This document shows, piece by piece, positions 52,401 to 54,002 of a stretch of DNA of 64,000 nt (position 1 is its first letter; every line of letters begins with the position of its first letter). Origin of the DNA: Pseudoips prasinana (Eukaryota; Arthropoda; Insecta; Lepidoptera; Nolidae); NCBI GenBank assembly GCA_951640165.1, contig OX621245.1:17042330-17106329 (forward strand), written 5' to 3'. Position numbers and translations under genes: made by a program. Under the pieces are notes generated by a model. The model was not told the DNA's origin. It was given only the letters and a program-made list of their open reading frames with translations, and made no database searches.

Positions 52401-54002
52401 GCTGGACAAGTGCCCATCTTTGGTCTGGTACCAGCTCTCATTTATTTACTTAAGAAAATAACTAAAATAATTCTTTCTAATCTTATAGTCTTAGTTATTT
52501 GCTGTTTCTGTTCAACGATTTGAACATCCGTTCAGCCTACAACACAATATATCTATCTATATACCTACTATCTATATACCTACTATCTATATACCTATAG
52601 GTACGCAACAATACAAAAAACAGAAACATTTTTTTCTAGATATGGCAGGCCAGATTCATTGATATCCAATATTAAAAAAAAAGCTGATAGGTGCTCCAGG
52701 ATCTTAATTGAAAAATAATATTTTGTTTCTTTCGTAGAAACAAAATCTTATTTTTTTAGCTATATTATGCTTGAATAACAATTTACTTACACAAGGTATC
52801 TGCACTTATCAAGGAAGTGATTGCCTTCGTTACTAGATATATACCTATATAAATTCTATACGTTTTTGAAGGGACATGATGAAGATATCAGTACTTACAT
52901 AGCGAGAGTATATGAGCAAGCGATAAGCACAATGCATGATGTGTACTTACATAGTGTCCAGGAGCACGTTGACAGAACTGCGTGTTATCAACAAATAAGT
53001 GATTTTTACAATCAACATATATGACAATACAACATATAGGTAACTCTAAACACAAAAATACAAACATACAAACTCGAAAAGTTTCCCTGTCAAGTCTATT
53101 ACCAGGTATCAGTGGCGGTGATTCATATTTATAATGATGCTTTAGTCTTCTCGTTCATCAAATTAGTATAATCCATGATACTGGCCTTATTCAGCTAAAA
53201 CCGGCACAAAACAAGCGTTTTTTGTACATGAGCTCTCTGTATGAGTACTTACCTATATCTATGAGATTTAACAAGAACTAATCAGACTAACGCCTTCAGT
53301 AATACAATATTAGAATCAGAATCACATTTTGCAACTGCCACGTACCTATCCTAGATAATAGACCATACAGGAGTTGGCCCATTTTTTTCATAAAATAAAA
53401 CACACAATTTCGAAGTCATTGCCATGATGATACAGCTAACATACATAATTTTCCATTCAAATAGAGTCACATGGATAAATAAGTATCGTTATTATTGAAG
53501 TGCTCAAAGTGTTGAATTTGTGGAATATCGTATAGTCGCACATGCATGCCAATTACACCAACTGAGATCTCGAAAGGAGTCCCTGATCTTTCGTTAGTGC
53601 AATTCGCATTGTAGAATTTAAAGCGAATAAATGCTGTACAAATCGGATTTCTTTACATTTTTTACGTCGATATTTCGTATGAAAGAACACGTAAGTAGTT
53701 CATGATGTTTACACAACTTAAGTTTCACTCTGTATATAGGGTATTAATAATTCTGTTAACGTAGCGTATGTACATTGGCAAGCATATAGTTGTACAGGTT
53801 TGGATAGTCTTTTATACATAAATTCCATTTCACAAACATTTAAAAAGGCACCGTAGGTACTTACCATGCAAGCAGCATCGTGGACTTTCCCAAGTCGCGG
53901 TCTTACGAACGGCGTAGTTTGTCGCCATAGGAAGATCTGAACAGGAATTGGCACCACTTCGTCTGTGTTTGGATCCTCCTCCGAAGCATCTTTTACTTTC
54001 AT
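1286..54002 (-). CDS. unc80: unc80, NALCN channel complex auxiliary subunit (42 exons, 3' end outside window)
   Basis: Spliced gene on the minus strand. UNC80 is a very large cytosolic scaffold that binds the NALCN sodium-leak channel together with UNC79 and is needed for the background sodium current that sets neuronal excitability (family knowledge). Seen here: 42 exons whose translations follow the UNC80 family in order, from [11 protein letters not shown] near the N terminus to [17 protein letters not shown] at the last exon. Every junction has GT/AG borders and matching phase, giving 2,339 codons without a stop. Human UNC80 is about 3,250 residues and the last residues here match about position 2,200, so roughly a third is missing to the left. 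Sixteen residues of charged and serine-rich linker aside, the conserved blocks are all present. The least certain borders are exon 5 (start) and exon 9 (end). Introns total about 45 kb and hold most of the repeats. Confidence 0.95.
1570..1710 (-). CDS. unc80: unc80 exon 41
   Basis: Residues 2228-2275. [20 protein letters not shown] then [17 protein letters not shown]; matches LPVHEDTQFEALLKECLEFFNIPESQSTHYFLMDKR. Acceptor ATTTTAG, donor GTAAGTCT; phase 1 to 1. Confidence 0.96.
1998..2127 (-). CDS. unc80: unc80 exon 40
   Basis: Residues 2185-2228. [40 protein letters not shown]; matches VEGLFFKDLKQTMKKEQCEVKLLVTASMPGTKTLVVHG. Acceptor TTTTCAG, donor GTAAGTAT; phase 0 to 1. Confidence 0.97.
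2128..2600. other. unc80 intron 39, holds an unexplained 66-codon open frame
   Basis: On the minus strand an ATG at 2446-2444 opens a frame of 66 codons ending with TAA near 2246. The product (for example [40 protein letters not shown]) has coding-like composition, but I do not recognise it. It has no in-phase splice route into unc80, so it is not part of that protein. See findings. Confidence 0.35.
2601..2849 (-). CDS. unc80: unc80 exon 39
   Basis: Residues 2102-2184. [40 protein letters not shown] and [20 protein letters not shown]; matches LWNCLIEDPSTVLRHFLEKLT and LMYMLRKLLLNIG. Acceptor TTCCAG, donor GTAAGTTC; phase 0 to 0. Confidence 0.97.
2850..4548. other. unc80 intron 38, mostly unique AT-rich sequence plus an RTE-type repeat
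   Basis: No exon-like stretch was found. 3150-3320 (TCAGCCAAAGTACCTACGTC ... CACGCTGGGCAGACGGGTTG) resembles dispersed LINE-tail repeats of Lepidoptera; the rest shows no feature. Confidence 0.4.
4549..4718 (-). CDS. unc80: unc80 exon 38
   Basis: Residues 2045-2101. [20 protein letters not shown] then [20 protein letters not shown], matching QAVFPACICAAVLPIVHLMEDGEVREDGVAVSAVAQQ. Acceptor TCCACAG, donor GTAAGATG; phase 1 to 0. Confidence 0.95.
5030..5135 (-). repeat. SINE fragment, family B
   Basis: Read on the minus strand it matches the body of the SINE at 10645-10835: the palindromic ACAACTATTTATGGGTCACA piece and the TGTCACGGGGTACTTTAC segment. The tRNA-like head is missing. Lies in unc80 intron 37. 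Confidence 0.7.
5396..5582 (-). CDS. unc80: unc80 exon 37
   Basis: Residues 1983-2045. Charged coiled segment [20 protein letters not shown] then [14 protein letters not shown], matching QRAEHILKNLQQEEEKKRLGREASLITAIPITQEA. Acceptor TTTCTAG, donor GTAAGTAC; phase 0 to 1. Confidence 0.95.
5665..5890 (-). CDS. unc80: unc80 exon 36
   Basis: Residues 1907-1982. [40 protein letters not shown] and [13 protein letters not shown]. One of the most conserved UNC80 blocks ([32 protein letters not shown]). Acceptor TTTCAG, donor GTAAGTAT; phase 2 to 0. Confidence 0.97.
6288..6463 (+). mobile_element. short non-autonomous Helitron-like element, copy 1
   Basis: Begins TCAACCTAACATTATAACGG after an A and ends CACAGCTAG before a T, the A/T insertion and TC...CTAG ends expected of Helitrons. 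Near the 3' end GCAGGTAAAACCGCGG could form the small hairpin typical of the family. Alignable along its length with the copies at 32641-32825 and 61482-61671. No open frame. In unc80 intron 35. Confidence 0.7.
6519..6748 (-). CDS. unc80: unc80 exon 35
   Basis: Residues 1831-1907. [40 protein letters not shown] and [18 protein letters not shown], matching APLSLLIKAAPILTEEMYGDIQPAAWELLL and AMFLLCAVKVPEAVSDML. Acceptor TTCCCAG, donor AG/GTTTGTGT; phase 0 to 2. Confidence 0.96.
6796..7914 (+). pseudogene. LINE endonuclease part of ORF2
   Basis: 372 codons. The APE-type endonuclease, which nicks the target DNA to prime reverse transcription, starts near residue 87 ([12 protein letters not shown]) with the catalytic glutamate in LTECW (about E117), [10 protein letters not shown] (about D216) and the TDHNMV motif (D277, H278). The first 80 residues look like read-through from the flank rather than protein. After LKPWDS the frame runs into unrelated sequence and stops, while the correct continuation is in another frame (next entry), so the gene is broken by a small deletion near 7872. Confidence 0.85.
7869..9878 (+). pseudogene. LINE reverse transcriptase part of ORF2
   Basis: 669 codons in a different frame from the endonuclease. [14 protein letters not shown] at its start is the normal continuation after the endonuclase. Reverse transcriptase motifs are complete: [40 protein letters not shown] (D291), [13 protein letters not shown] and CYADDTAV (D381, D382). The thumb and C-terminal part follow to residue 669, without an RNase H domain. 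Apart from the frameshift at its start it has no stop, so this is a recent copy. Confidence 0.9.
9902..9949. repeat. CA-rich microsatellite in the LINE 3' UTR
   Basis: Interrupted (CA)n run within the 3' untranslated part of the LINE. Confidence 0.85.
10230..10252 (+). repeat. (ATT)n tail of the LINE
   Basis: Seven to eight ATT units directly after the LINE 3' UTR; short tandem 3' tails rather than poly(A) are usual in CR1-type LINEs. Confidence 0.8.
10290..10550 (+). repeat. dispersed repeat of unknown family
   Basis: Contains GAAAATCCGGAGAAAAACCC, CCTAGGATCAC and a terminal (GAT)n. A diverged relative is at 11270-11465 (CCAGAGGGAAATCCTGGGAT). No coding sense in either strand that matches a known protein. 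Confidence 0.5.
10645..10835 (+). repeat. tRNA-derived SINE, family B
   Basis: Head with RNA polymerase III box A-like GTGTGGCGCAGCGGCTTAG and box B-like GGGTTCGAGTCCC, followed by a family-specific body (GGACAACTATTTGTGTGACC, CGTAAAGTACCCCGCGACAC). Related copies at 16395-16600 (plus) and 5030-5135 (minus). Not a tRNA gene: the acceptor stem does not close. Confidence 0.8.
10916..11072 (-). CDS. unc80: unc80 exon 34
   Basis: Residues 1778-1830. [20 protein letters not shown], a proline-rich stretch, then PILKYLKGQ, matching GMLKYIRLQVMSLS. Acceptor TTTGCTAG, donor GTAATTAA; phase 2 to 0. Confidence 0.93.
11811..12000. mobile_element. MITE-like element with about 50-bp terminal inverted repeats
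   Basis: Left arm ATTTGGAAATGTGTTTAATC, AAAAATGATGTGTAACATGA; right arm is its diverged reverse complement (TCATGTTACACATCATTTTT, ATTTAACACATTTTCAAAT). About 85 bases of unrelated sequence between the arms. No open frame. Confidence 0.65.
12909..12967. repeat. perfect inverted repeat, 27-bp arms, 5-base loop
   Basis: 12909-12935 is the exact reverse complement of 12941-12967, separated by TTTTT. Confidence 0.95.
13198..13239 (-). CDS. unc80: unc80 exon 33 (42-nt micro-exon)
   Basis: Residues 1764-1778. [14 protein letters not shown]. Only 42 nt, and only 82 bases after exon 32. Acceptor TTGTAAG, donor GTAAGTTC; phase 2 to 2, so it can be skipped without changing frame: exon 32 and exon 34 are also compatible with each other. 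Vertebrate UNC80 has SDKSCLRTPSLKK in this area, so an extra cysteine peptide here is plausible. Confidence 0.82.
13322..13431 (-). CDS. unc80: unc80 exon 32
   Basis: Residues 1728-1764. [20 protein letters not shown] then [21 protein letters not shown] follows the LLYGDSVD of vertebrate UNC80. Acceptor TTTACGTAG, donor AG/GTATTCTC; phase 0 to 2. Confidence 0.9.
14085..14204 (-). CDS. unc80: unc80 exon 31 (cysteine-rich block)
   Basis: Residues 1688-1727. [20 protein letters not shown], then [17 protein letters not shown]. Matches the conserved cysteine/histidine segment FICTHVDYCHPHCYLHHSRSCARLVRAIK; the CHP-x-C spacing is kept. Acceptor GTCACAG, donor GTGACTTA; phase 0 to 0. Confidence 0.95.
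14605..14660 (-). repeat. RTE LINE 3' tail, very short
   Basis: Contains CATCATCATATCAGCCGAAA and GTCCACTGCTGGACAAGGGC. On the minus strand it encodes the end of the RTE protein (VQQWTSFG then stop), as in the longer copies below. Lies only about 100 bases past the exon 30 donor. Confidence 0.65.
14757..14905 (-). CDS. unc80: unc80 exon 30
   Basis: Residues 1638-1687. [20 protein letters not shown], an acidic proline/serine linker, ending NKGFPWLK, the start of the conserved MSWLHVMILLCNQQ block. Acceptor ACCCAG, donor GTTGGTAT; phase 1 to 0. Confidence 0.92.
15245..15485 (-). repeat. RTE LINE 3' end
   Basis: Minus-strand relic of the C terminus of an RTE-type reverse transcriptase and its (ATG)n tail. 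It shares GAAAGACGCCACTGCTGG, CTCCCCCAAAGATCTTCACA and the following GACCCTCACAAGATCATCGA with the copies at 15855, 30735 and 43255. Frame no longer open. In intron 29. Confidence 0.7.
15635..15721 (-). CDS. unc80: unc80 exon 29 (87 nt)
   Basis: Residues 1609-1638. [20 protein letters not shown] then SDTSEVYP; serine/arginine-rich linker. Acceptor ATTTCAG, donor GTAAACAC; phase 1 to 1. Confidence 0.88.
15855..16110 (-). repeat. RTE LINE 3' end
   Basis: Second diverged copy in intron 28: CTGCTGGACAAAGGTCTCTC, GATCATCGGTGCATCTTGTG, CTGCCCACGCTGTATTTTCC. Frame broken. Confidence 0.65.
16395..16600 (+). repeat. tRNA-derived SINE, family B
   Basis: Diverged head (GGGGCAGTGGTTAATACAGT ... GTTCAAACCGATTGCCGCAC) and body with TAAATGGTTGTTCTGAGTTT and TGTAAAGTACTCCACGACAC, matching 10645-10835. 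Its 3' end is about 50 bases from unc80 exon 28. Confidence 0.75.
16648..16822 (-). CDS. unc80: unc80 exon 28
   Basis: Residues 1551-1609. [20 protein letters not shown] then a basic segment ([20 protein letters not shown]). Acceptor CATACAG, donor GTAAGTTT; phase 0 to 1. The polypyrimidine tract is poor, and a LINE C-terminal relic in the opposite orientation starts about 24 bases upstream of the acceptor. Confidence 0.88.
16840..17030 (+). repeat. LINE ORF C-terminal relic next to unc80 exon 28
   Basis: Plus strand. Aligns base by base with 23130-23310: ATTCTCTGACCAATTAAGAG, AGAAAGGCCAAGTCAGAAGT, GTGACAAATGGAAATCCGTT, and encodes a diverged LINE protein tail ([22 protein letters not shown], stop). It starts about 20 bases from the exon 28 splice acceptor, on the opposite strand. Confidence 0.75.
17344..17500 (-). CDS. unc80: unc80 exon 27
   Basis: Residues 1498-1550. [20 protein letters not shown], then [13 protein letters not shown], matching the family motif ERKISFAGVLDENE. Acceptor ATGACAG, donor GTAAGTGT; phase 2 to 0. Confidence 0.93.
18110..18215 (-). repeat. RTE LINE 3' end, short
   Basis: CAGCAGATTGATGTCCACTG, CTGAACAAAGGCCTCCC and a short continuation, matching the other RTE tails. Confidence 0.55.
18635..19000 (+). repeat. unnamed dispersed repeat, interrupted by a MITE
   Basis: Two halves (18635-18774 and 18896-19000) match one continuous repeat at 31855-32055: GGCCTTCCCCAAAGGTTTCT, TCATTTGGAGGGGCTTGCCA, GCTGCTGCCCGACTACCTG, GTCCGGAAACCACACC. 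The interruption is the MITE in the next entry. Confidence 0.75.
18775..18895. mobile_element. 121-bp Tc1/mariner-type MITE, family CACACGGC, copy 1
   Basis: Almost fully palindromic: left end CACACGGCCACATATCAAGC, right end the reverse complement of CACACGGCTACATATCTAGC. Flanked on each side by TA. Removing the element and one TA joins CTAGTA to CACAGG, which is the arrangement in the uninterrupted paralogous repeat at 31855-32055 (CTAGTATACAGG). Confidence 0.88.
19422..19690 (+). repeat. tRNA-derived SINE, family A
   Basis: Head CGGGCCTGTTGGCGTGGTTG with box B-like GGGTTCGATTCCC, body GATATTTGTGTGCATGAACA, TCCATAGTACAAGCTCTGCT, TAGTTTGGGATCAGATGGCC, and a short (ATT)n-like tail. Same family on the minus strand at 41655-41945 and 42722-42980. 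Confidence 0.85.
20467..20641 (-). CDS. unc80: unc80 exon 26
   Basis: Residues 1440-1498. [20 protein letters not shown] then [11 protein letters not shown], matching CPFALKMAACQLLLEITTFLRETFSCLP. Acceptor TTCTTCTAG, donor AG/GTACCAAC; phase 1 to 2. Confidence 0.95.
21137..21272 (-). CDS. unc80: unc80 exon 25
   Basis: Residues 1395-1440. [20 protein letters not shown], then [18 protein letters not shown], matching AIGVRLNELCH and [15 protein letters not shown]. Acceptor ATTGTAG, donor GTAACTAG; phase 0 to 1. Confidence 0.95.
21273..22985. other. unc80 intron 24
   Basis: 1.7 kb. 21870-22000 is a dispersed repeat start (CATCCGTCCGTCTGTCTGTC, CTTGAAAACGCG) common in insect genomes. Short inverted pieces CATAAGCAACAAC (about 22024) and GTTGTTGCTTATGG (about 22188) face each other. 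No exon-like stretch. Confidence 0.45.
22986..23050 (-). CDS. unc80: unc80 exon 24 (65 nt)
   Basis: Residues 1373-1394. [19 protein letters not shown], the counterpart of QKLQWNAAKLFYQWGDAIG. Acceptor TTTACAG, donor GTAATTTC; phase 1 to 0. An antisense-oriented LINE relic begins only about 50 bases upstream of the acceptor. Confidence 0.95.
23100..23315 (+). repeat. LINE ORF C-terminal relic next to unc80 exon 24
   Basis: Plus strand, still open: [40 protein letters not shown], then [18 protein letters not shown] and stop. This is the conserved end of an insect LINE reverse transcriptase. It begins 50 bases from the exon 24 acceptor, antisense to unc80. Same family as 16840-17030. Confidence 0.8.
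23405..23522 (-). CDS. unc80: unc80 exon 23
   Basis: Residues 1334-1373. [20 protein letters not shown] then [12 protein letters not shown], matching APVVARAALFLECARFVHRCNRGNWPEWMKG. The acceptor TATTTTTAG at 23523 gives the right phase; the nearer CAG and TAG triplets do not. Donor GTAAGAAT; phase 0 to 1. Confidence 0.94.
23620..24385 (+). repeat. decayed LINE reverse transcriptase C-terminal region
   Basis: Plus strand, frame broken. [40 protein letters not shown] are hallmarks of the end of a LINE reverse transcriptase; after several frame changes [17 protein letters not shown] resembles the C-terminal zinc-finger tail such proteins can carry. In intron 22. Confidence 0.75.
24650..24840 (-). 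CDS. unc80: unc80 exon 22
   Basis: Residues 1270-1333. Glycine/serine linker, then [20 protein letters not shown] and FMAALLDL, matching MKRFQFLLNCCEPGTIPDASILAAALDLE. Acceptor TTCACAG, donor GTAAGAAA; phase 1 to 0. Confidence 0.95.
25653..25747 (-). CDS. unc80: unc80 exon 21
   Basis: Residues 1238-1270. Very basic short exon: [20 protein letters not shown] then [12 protein letters not shown]. Acceptor ATTACAG, donor GTGAGTAA; phase 2 to 1. Confidence 0.88.
26258..26438 (-). CDS. unc80: unc80 exon 20
   Basis: Residues 1178-1238. [20 protein letters not shown], a proline-rich run ([13 protein letters not shown]), ending [11 protein letters not shown]. Acceptor TTTTTCAG, donor AG/GTAATAAC; phase 1 to 2. 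Confidence 0.9.
27053..27245 (-). CDS. unc80: unc80 exon 19
   Basis: Residues 1114-1178. [20 protein letters not shown], a basic serine-rich segment, ending [12 protein letters not shown], which corresponds to the KLPIGNWLKRSS region of vertebrate UNC80. Acceptor TATACAG, donor GTAAGTCC; phase 0 to 1. Confidence 0.9.
27804..28083 (+). repeat. conserved dispersed repeat with AGGGTTCCGTAC inverted ends
   Basis: Starts AGGGTTCCGTACCCAAAGGG and near its end has GGTACGGAACCCT, the inverted copy, followed by ACTCGCACTTGGCCGG. The interior (CTGTCACCAGGCTGTATGTC, CTGTTGCCGCTATAACAACA) is well preserved. I know this as a frequent lepidopteran repeat but cannot name its family with certainty. In intron 18. 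Confidence 0.7.
28532..28661 (-). CDS. unc80: unc80 exon 18
   Basis: Residues 1070-1113. [19 protein letters not shown] then a basic stretch [18 protein letters not shown]. Lies in the variable basic/serine linker of the family. Acceptor GTTGGTAG, donor GTGAGTTG; phase 2 to 0. Confidence 0.9.
28854..28890. repeat. perfect inverted repeat, 15-bp arms, 7-base loop
   Basis: ATAGGCATAGTCGTA and TACGACTATGCCTAT around GCAGATG, in unc80 intron 17. Confidence 0.9.
29307..29461 (-). CDS. unc80: unc80 exon 17
   Basis: Residues 1019-1070. [20 protein letters not shown] and [15 protein letters not shown], matching the family QFIKEAHGNVFRRVALSALLDSAEK. Acceptor CTGTCAG, donor AG/GTACAAAC; phase 0 to 2. 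Confidence 0.95.
29828..29951. mobile_element. Tc1/mariner-type MITE, family CACACGGC, copy 2
   Basis: Left end CACACGGCTAAATCATATCA, right end TTGATATGTAGCCGAGAG, flanked by TA on both sides. Interior CATTTCCAGTATAACCTGAT and AACTTATATTGGAAAT match the first copy in inverted order, so it is inverted relative to 18775-18895 or simply near-palindromic. In intron 16. Confidence 0.8.
30189..30382 (-). CDS. unc80: unc80 exon 16
   Basis: Residues 954-1018. [20 protein letters not shown] then [11 protein letters not shown], matching the family segment VEGIIVSAMFKSLITRCASTTHEL. Acceptor TTACAG, donor GTGAGTGA; phase 1 to 0. Confidence 0.94.
30735..30940 (-). repeat. RTE LINE 3' end
   Basis: CATATCAGCCGAAAGACTCC, CTTCCACAAAGATTTCCACA, CGACCCTCACAAGATCTTCG, CTGCCTACACTGCGTCTTC. 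Diverged copy in intron 15. Confidence 0.65.
30993..31231 (-). CDS. unc80: unc80 exon 15
   Basis: Residues 874-954. [20 protein letters not shown], then [19 protein letters not shown], closely matching SLGCAYGC and VVDFLHALLGFCMEPVT of vertebrate UNC80. Acceptor TTACACAG, donor GTGAGTAT; phase 2 to 1. Confidence 0.95.
31372..31640 (+). repeat. tRNA-derived SINE, family A with a different head
   Basis: Head CATCGTAGCCTAGTTGGTAG ... GGGTTCGAATCCC, body CACGAATATTTGTTTCTGAG, CCCATAGTACAAGCTTTGCT, (ATT)n tail. The same sub-family is on the minus strand at 56459-56705. Confidence 0.85.
31855..32055 (+). repeat. unnamed dispersed repeat, uninterrupted copy
   Basis: Matches both halves of 18635-19000 in one piece (CCAAAGGCTTCTAACGCTGC, GGTGTCGCTGCTGCCCGACT) and so serves as the empty-site reference for the MITE there. Confidence 0.75.
32378..32514 (-). CDS. unc80: unc80 exon 14
   Basis: Residues 829-874. Charged linker ([14 protein letters not shown]) followed by [10 protein letters not shown], the helix that continues in exon 15 as in the family block LALTMLIKIVKSLGCAYGC. Acceptor TTTATAG, donor AG/GTGAGAAC; phase 0 to 2. Confidence 0.93.
32641..32825 (-). mobile_element. short non-autonomous Helitron-like element, copy 2
   Basis: Minus strand. Starts TCACACTAATATTATAAAGG after A and ends GGGGCACAGCTCG before T (CTCG instead of CTAG). The sub-terminal GCGGGTAAAACCGCGG hairpin is present. In intron 13, about 130 bases from exon 14. Confidence 0.72.
33331..33519 (-). CDS. unc80: unc80 exon 13
   Basis: Residues 766-828. 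[20 protein letters not shown] then [16 protein letters not shown], matching the helical repeat AVYLVLN...VALNIVECLLQLGV of UNC80. Ends in a charged tail (SNKDKENK). Acceptor TTTGCAG, donor GTAAAGTT; phase 0 to 0. Confidence 0.93.
34011..34208 (-). CDS. unc80: unc80 exon 12
   Basis: Residues 700-765. [20 protein letters not shown], then [14 protein letters not shown], which matches the family block NGMLDLSVVLKAVY. Acceptor TATTCTAG, donor GTATGTTA; phase 0 to 0. Confidence 0.92.
34671..34815 (-). CDS. unc80: unc80 exon 11
   Basis: Residues 651-699. [20 protein letters not shown] then [20 protein letters not shown]. Phosphorylatable-looking linker. Acceptor ATTTCAG, donor GTTTGTAC; phase 2 to 0. 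Confidence 0.88.
37471..37620. mobile_element. 150-bp near-palindromic MITE, family TAAAGCATCTTCTA
   Basis: Reads TAAAGCATCTTCTACACGGT at one end and the reverse complement of TAAAGCATCTTCTAGACGGT at the other; arms of about 68 bases match with a few differences and an 8-bp insertion. A half copy is at 60692-60785. Confidence 0.8.
38281..38311. repeat. perfect inverted repeat, 15-bp arms, 1-base loop
   Basis: ATGGCATCGTCTGTA, then C, then TACAGACGATGCCAT. An imperfect inverted repeat (TTTGTACA / TGTACAAA) lies just to its left. Confidence 0.92.
38330..38380. mobile_element. right end of a CAGACGCC-family MITE
   Basis: GAAATTTGATAAATTGGGGC then AGCTGGATGTGCTGGCGTCTG followed by TA; only this half is recognisable. 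Confidence 0.65.
38420..38535 (+). repeat. LINE 3' tail
   Basis: CATCTGGAAGAGATCGCTAA, GGCGATAAGGCTGCCCGTTG, GTACAATAAAGAGTG, then (TATC)n. A second copy is at 60355-60480. Confidence 0.65.
38840..39158 (+). repeat. Helitron-like 3' end, diverged
   Basis: Ends TTTAACGCGGGTAAAACCGC then GTGTCACAGCTATT, the same hairpin and similar last bases as the Helitron family; the body (GTCCGGGCTAAACACAAAAA) differs. Confidence 0.5.
39574..39713 (-). CDS. unc80: unc80 exon 10
   Basis: Residues 605-651. [36 protein letters not shown] and GKSMPSLR. Acceptor TTTTGTAG, donor AG/GTGAGTAG; phase 0 to 2. Confidence 0.9.
40159..40192. repeat. perfect inverted repeat, 15-bp arms, 4-base loop
   Basis: AACCATTCCTAAGGG and CCCTTAGGAATGGTT around ATTC. 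In unc80 intron 9. Confidence 0.92.
40380..40761 (-). CDS. unc80: unc80 exon 9 (3' border uncertain)
   Basis: Residues 477-604. Opens with LRDICDDM, the continuation of the block begun in exon 8, then [19 protein letters not shown] and a long charged linker ending [17 protein letters not shown]. The acceptor TTTAAG gives the phase needed by exon 8. The donor GTACCTAG at 40379 is weak, but it is the only good candidate before the frame loses similarity that leaves phase 0 for exon 10. Confidence 0.85.
41045..41155 (-). repeat. RTE LINE 3' end, short
   Basis: ATCATCATATCAGCCGAAAG, GTCCACGGCTGGACAAAGGC, CCGCATCCAGCGGCTTC. In intron 8. Confidence 0.65.
41523..41626 (-). CDS. unc80: unc80 exon 8
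   Basis: Residues 443-477. [20 protein letters not shown] then [10 protein letters not shown], matching the family block FDVAVLRCLLQPHWSEEG and its following tyrosine-rich helix. Acceptor TTTTCAG, donor GTATAAAA; phase 0 to 2. Only 104 nt long. Confidence 0.93.
41655..41945 (-). repeat. tRNA-derived SINE, family A, with an internal inverted duplication
   Basis: Minus-strand copy: GGGAAACGAACCCACGACCT is the box B region, CACGCCAACAGGCCCG the head. Compared with the copies at 19422 and 42722, the 20 bases at 41718-41737 (ACTATGGAAACCAGATAACT) are followed after 5 bases by their exact reverse complement (41743-41762), which the other copies lack. Confidence 0.88.
41966..42076. mobile_element. 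palindromic MITE directly beside the SINE
   Basis: TCTACAATATTAACAGTCTT CCCATAGAGAAC and AGATAT face their reverse complement GGTCCTCTATGGGAAGACTG TATTATTGTAGA with a few mismatches; the ends are A/T-rich (CTTTTT / AAAAAG). About 20 bases separate it from the SINE head. Confidence 0.65.
42722..42980 (-). repeat. tRNA-derived SINE, family A
   Basis: Same family and orientation as 41655-41945, 1 kb away: GGGACACTATTAACACACGG, GAGCTTGTACTATGGAAACC, GGGTGGGAATCAAACCCACG, CACGCCAACAGGCCCG. Ends about 70 bases before exon 7. Confidence 0.85.
43053..43158 (-). CDS. unc80: unc80 exon 7 (glycine run)
   Basis: Residues 407-442. [10 protein letters not shown], a run of seven glycines, then [18 protein letters not shown]. 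Low-complexity linker, phase 2 to 0; acceptor TTTTCAG, donor GTAAGTAT. The flexible composition and fitting phases support it; sequence conservation is weak. Confidence 0.82.
43255..43745 (-). repeat. RTE LINE relic, longest copy
   Basis: Minus strand, internally deleted. From right to left it encodes the end of an RTE reverse transcriptase: [25 protein letters not shown], a FEKEVNR-like segment, then the terminal WRSLGEA-like region and the CATCATCATATCAGCC tail, with several stops and frame changes. In intron 6, between exons 6 and 7. Confidence 0.75.
43788..43948 (-). CDS. unc80: unc80 exon 6
   Basis: Residues 354-407. [20 protein letters not shown] then [20 protein letters not shown]. Not recognisable in vertebrate UNC80, so probably an arthropod-type linker. Acceptor CCCGCAG, donor GTAAATAA, phase 0 to 2, both compatible with neighbours. Confidence 0.82.
44660..44845. repeat. 19-bp minisatellite inside the TIR element
   Basis: Consecutive diverged copies of GCATGCTGCATGCTTGCTT, at least five exact-length units between about 44735 and 44835 and looser ones before. Because 19 is not a multiple of three, every frame on both strands reads as similar cysteine/methionine/histidine- or glutamine/alanine-rich peptide; none is a gene. Confidence 0.85.
44997..45344 (-). CDS. FLYWCH-type zinc-finger protein of the TIR element
   Basis: 115 codons. Residues about 10-75 fit the FLYWCH finger: F-K-V-F ... 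[17 protein letters not shown], then W-x-C (YWNCEY), a second cysteine in YKCRATLTT and the paired histidines in NNEHSHES. This is a DNA-binding fold found in transposase N termini and in domesticated regulators. The rest ([20 protein letters not shown]) is not recognised. The start could be either of the first two methionines. It is the only intact domain of the element; whether it is expressed cannot be told. Confidence 0.75.
   Translation of the reverse strand: MVAIMSQDTFKVFKSQNGGFKVQVGGFVFTKNRQTTDKCYWNCEYKRHDVYKCRATLTTNVFANVESATLISLNNEHSHESTPLRADVADNIQKLKSKTSDQPTVKAHVEIFFFS
45925..46316 (-). CDS. unc80: unc80 exon 5 (5' border uncertain)
   Basis: Residues 223-353. Long exon of a type poorly conserved with vertebrates: [19 protein letters not shown], then an acidic serine-rich linker ending TEEEHV. 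The acceptor ATTTTATTAG at 46317 is chosen because only it restores the phase left by exon 4 (phase 1). A stronger-looking acceptor, CCATACAG, lies about 35 bases upstream but leaves the wrong phase. The donor GTGGTAAGATC is clear and ends in phase 0. That this region belongs to unc80 is inferred from the open frame, the donor and the phase. Confidence 0.72.
46317..47763. other. unc80 intron 4
   Basis: Holds a truncated SINE (46715-46965) and a possible alternative exon at 47505-47635 (see findings). Otherwise unique AT-rich sequence. Confidence 0.45.
46715..46965 (+). repeat. tRNA-derived SINE, family A, truncated
   Basis: GGTCGTGGTTCGATTCCCGC, CCAGGACAAATCTTTATGTA, then after an AT-rich insertion GCCATAGTACAGGCTCTGCC and TTGGGATCAGATAGC. 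Confidence 0.7.
47764..47980 (-). CDS. unc80: unc80 exon 4
   Basis: Residues 151-223. [18 protein letters not shown], then [20 protein letters not shown], both highly conserved in UNC80. A basic tail ([15 protein letters not shown]) follows. Acceptor TTTTTTCAG, donor GTATGTAG, ends in phase 1. Confidence 0.93.
48749..48914 (-). CDS. unc80: unc80 exon 3
   Basis: Residues 95-150. [20 protein letters not shown] matches the family block VAETKLLHTLHWMLLEA. The C-terminal part ([15 protein letters not shown]) replaces a longer variable linker of vertebrate UNC80. Acceptor TTTCAG, donor GTAAGTAT; phase 2 to 0. Confidence 0.95.
49621..49766 (-). CDS. unc80: unc80 exon 2
   Basis: Residues 47-95. [15 protein letters not shown] and [20 protein letters not shown] match the second conserved block of the family N-terminal domain. 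Acceptor TTACAG, donor AG/GTAACC; phase 0 to 2. Too short to show as a long open frame but unmistakable in translation. Confidence 0.95.
51250..51289. repeat. perfect 40-bp palindrome, no loop
   Basis: AATGATGAAAGAAAGGGTAG followed directly by its reverse complement CTACCCTTTCTTTCATCATT. CTGATAAT occurs on both flanks (51241 and 51291). Confidence 0.95.
52548..52607. repeat. short tandem repeat, unit about 17 bp
   Basis: Three to four copies of CTATCTATATACCTACT. Confidence 0.85.
53865..54002 (-). CDS. unc80: unc80 exon 1 (start codon)
   Basis: Residues 1-46. Contains [20 protein letters not shown] and GKVHDAAC, matching the extreme N terminus of UNC80 proteins. The ATG at 54002-54000 is chosen because an in-frame stop lies a few codons upstream (TGA then AAA TGC GTG) and because the distance to the conserved block is as in the family. 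Donor GTAAGTAC; ends in phase 0. A 5' UTR intron acceptor at TTACTAG about 16 bases upstream of the ATG is possible. Confidence 0.9.

Noticed and set aside
52821..53024. 67-codon open frame on the plus strand in intron 1
   Set aside because: No recognised similarity, no exon-like borders and base composition like the surrounding intron.
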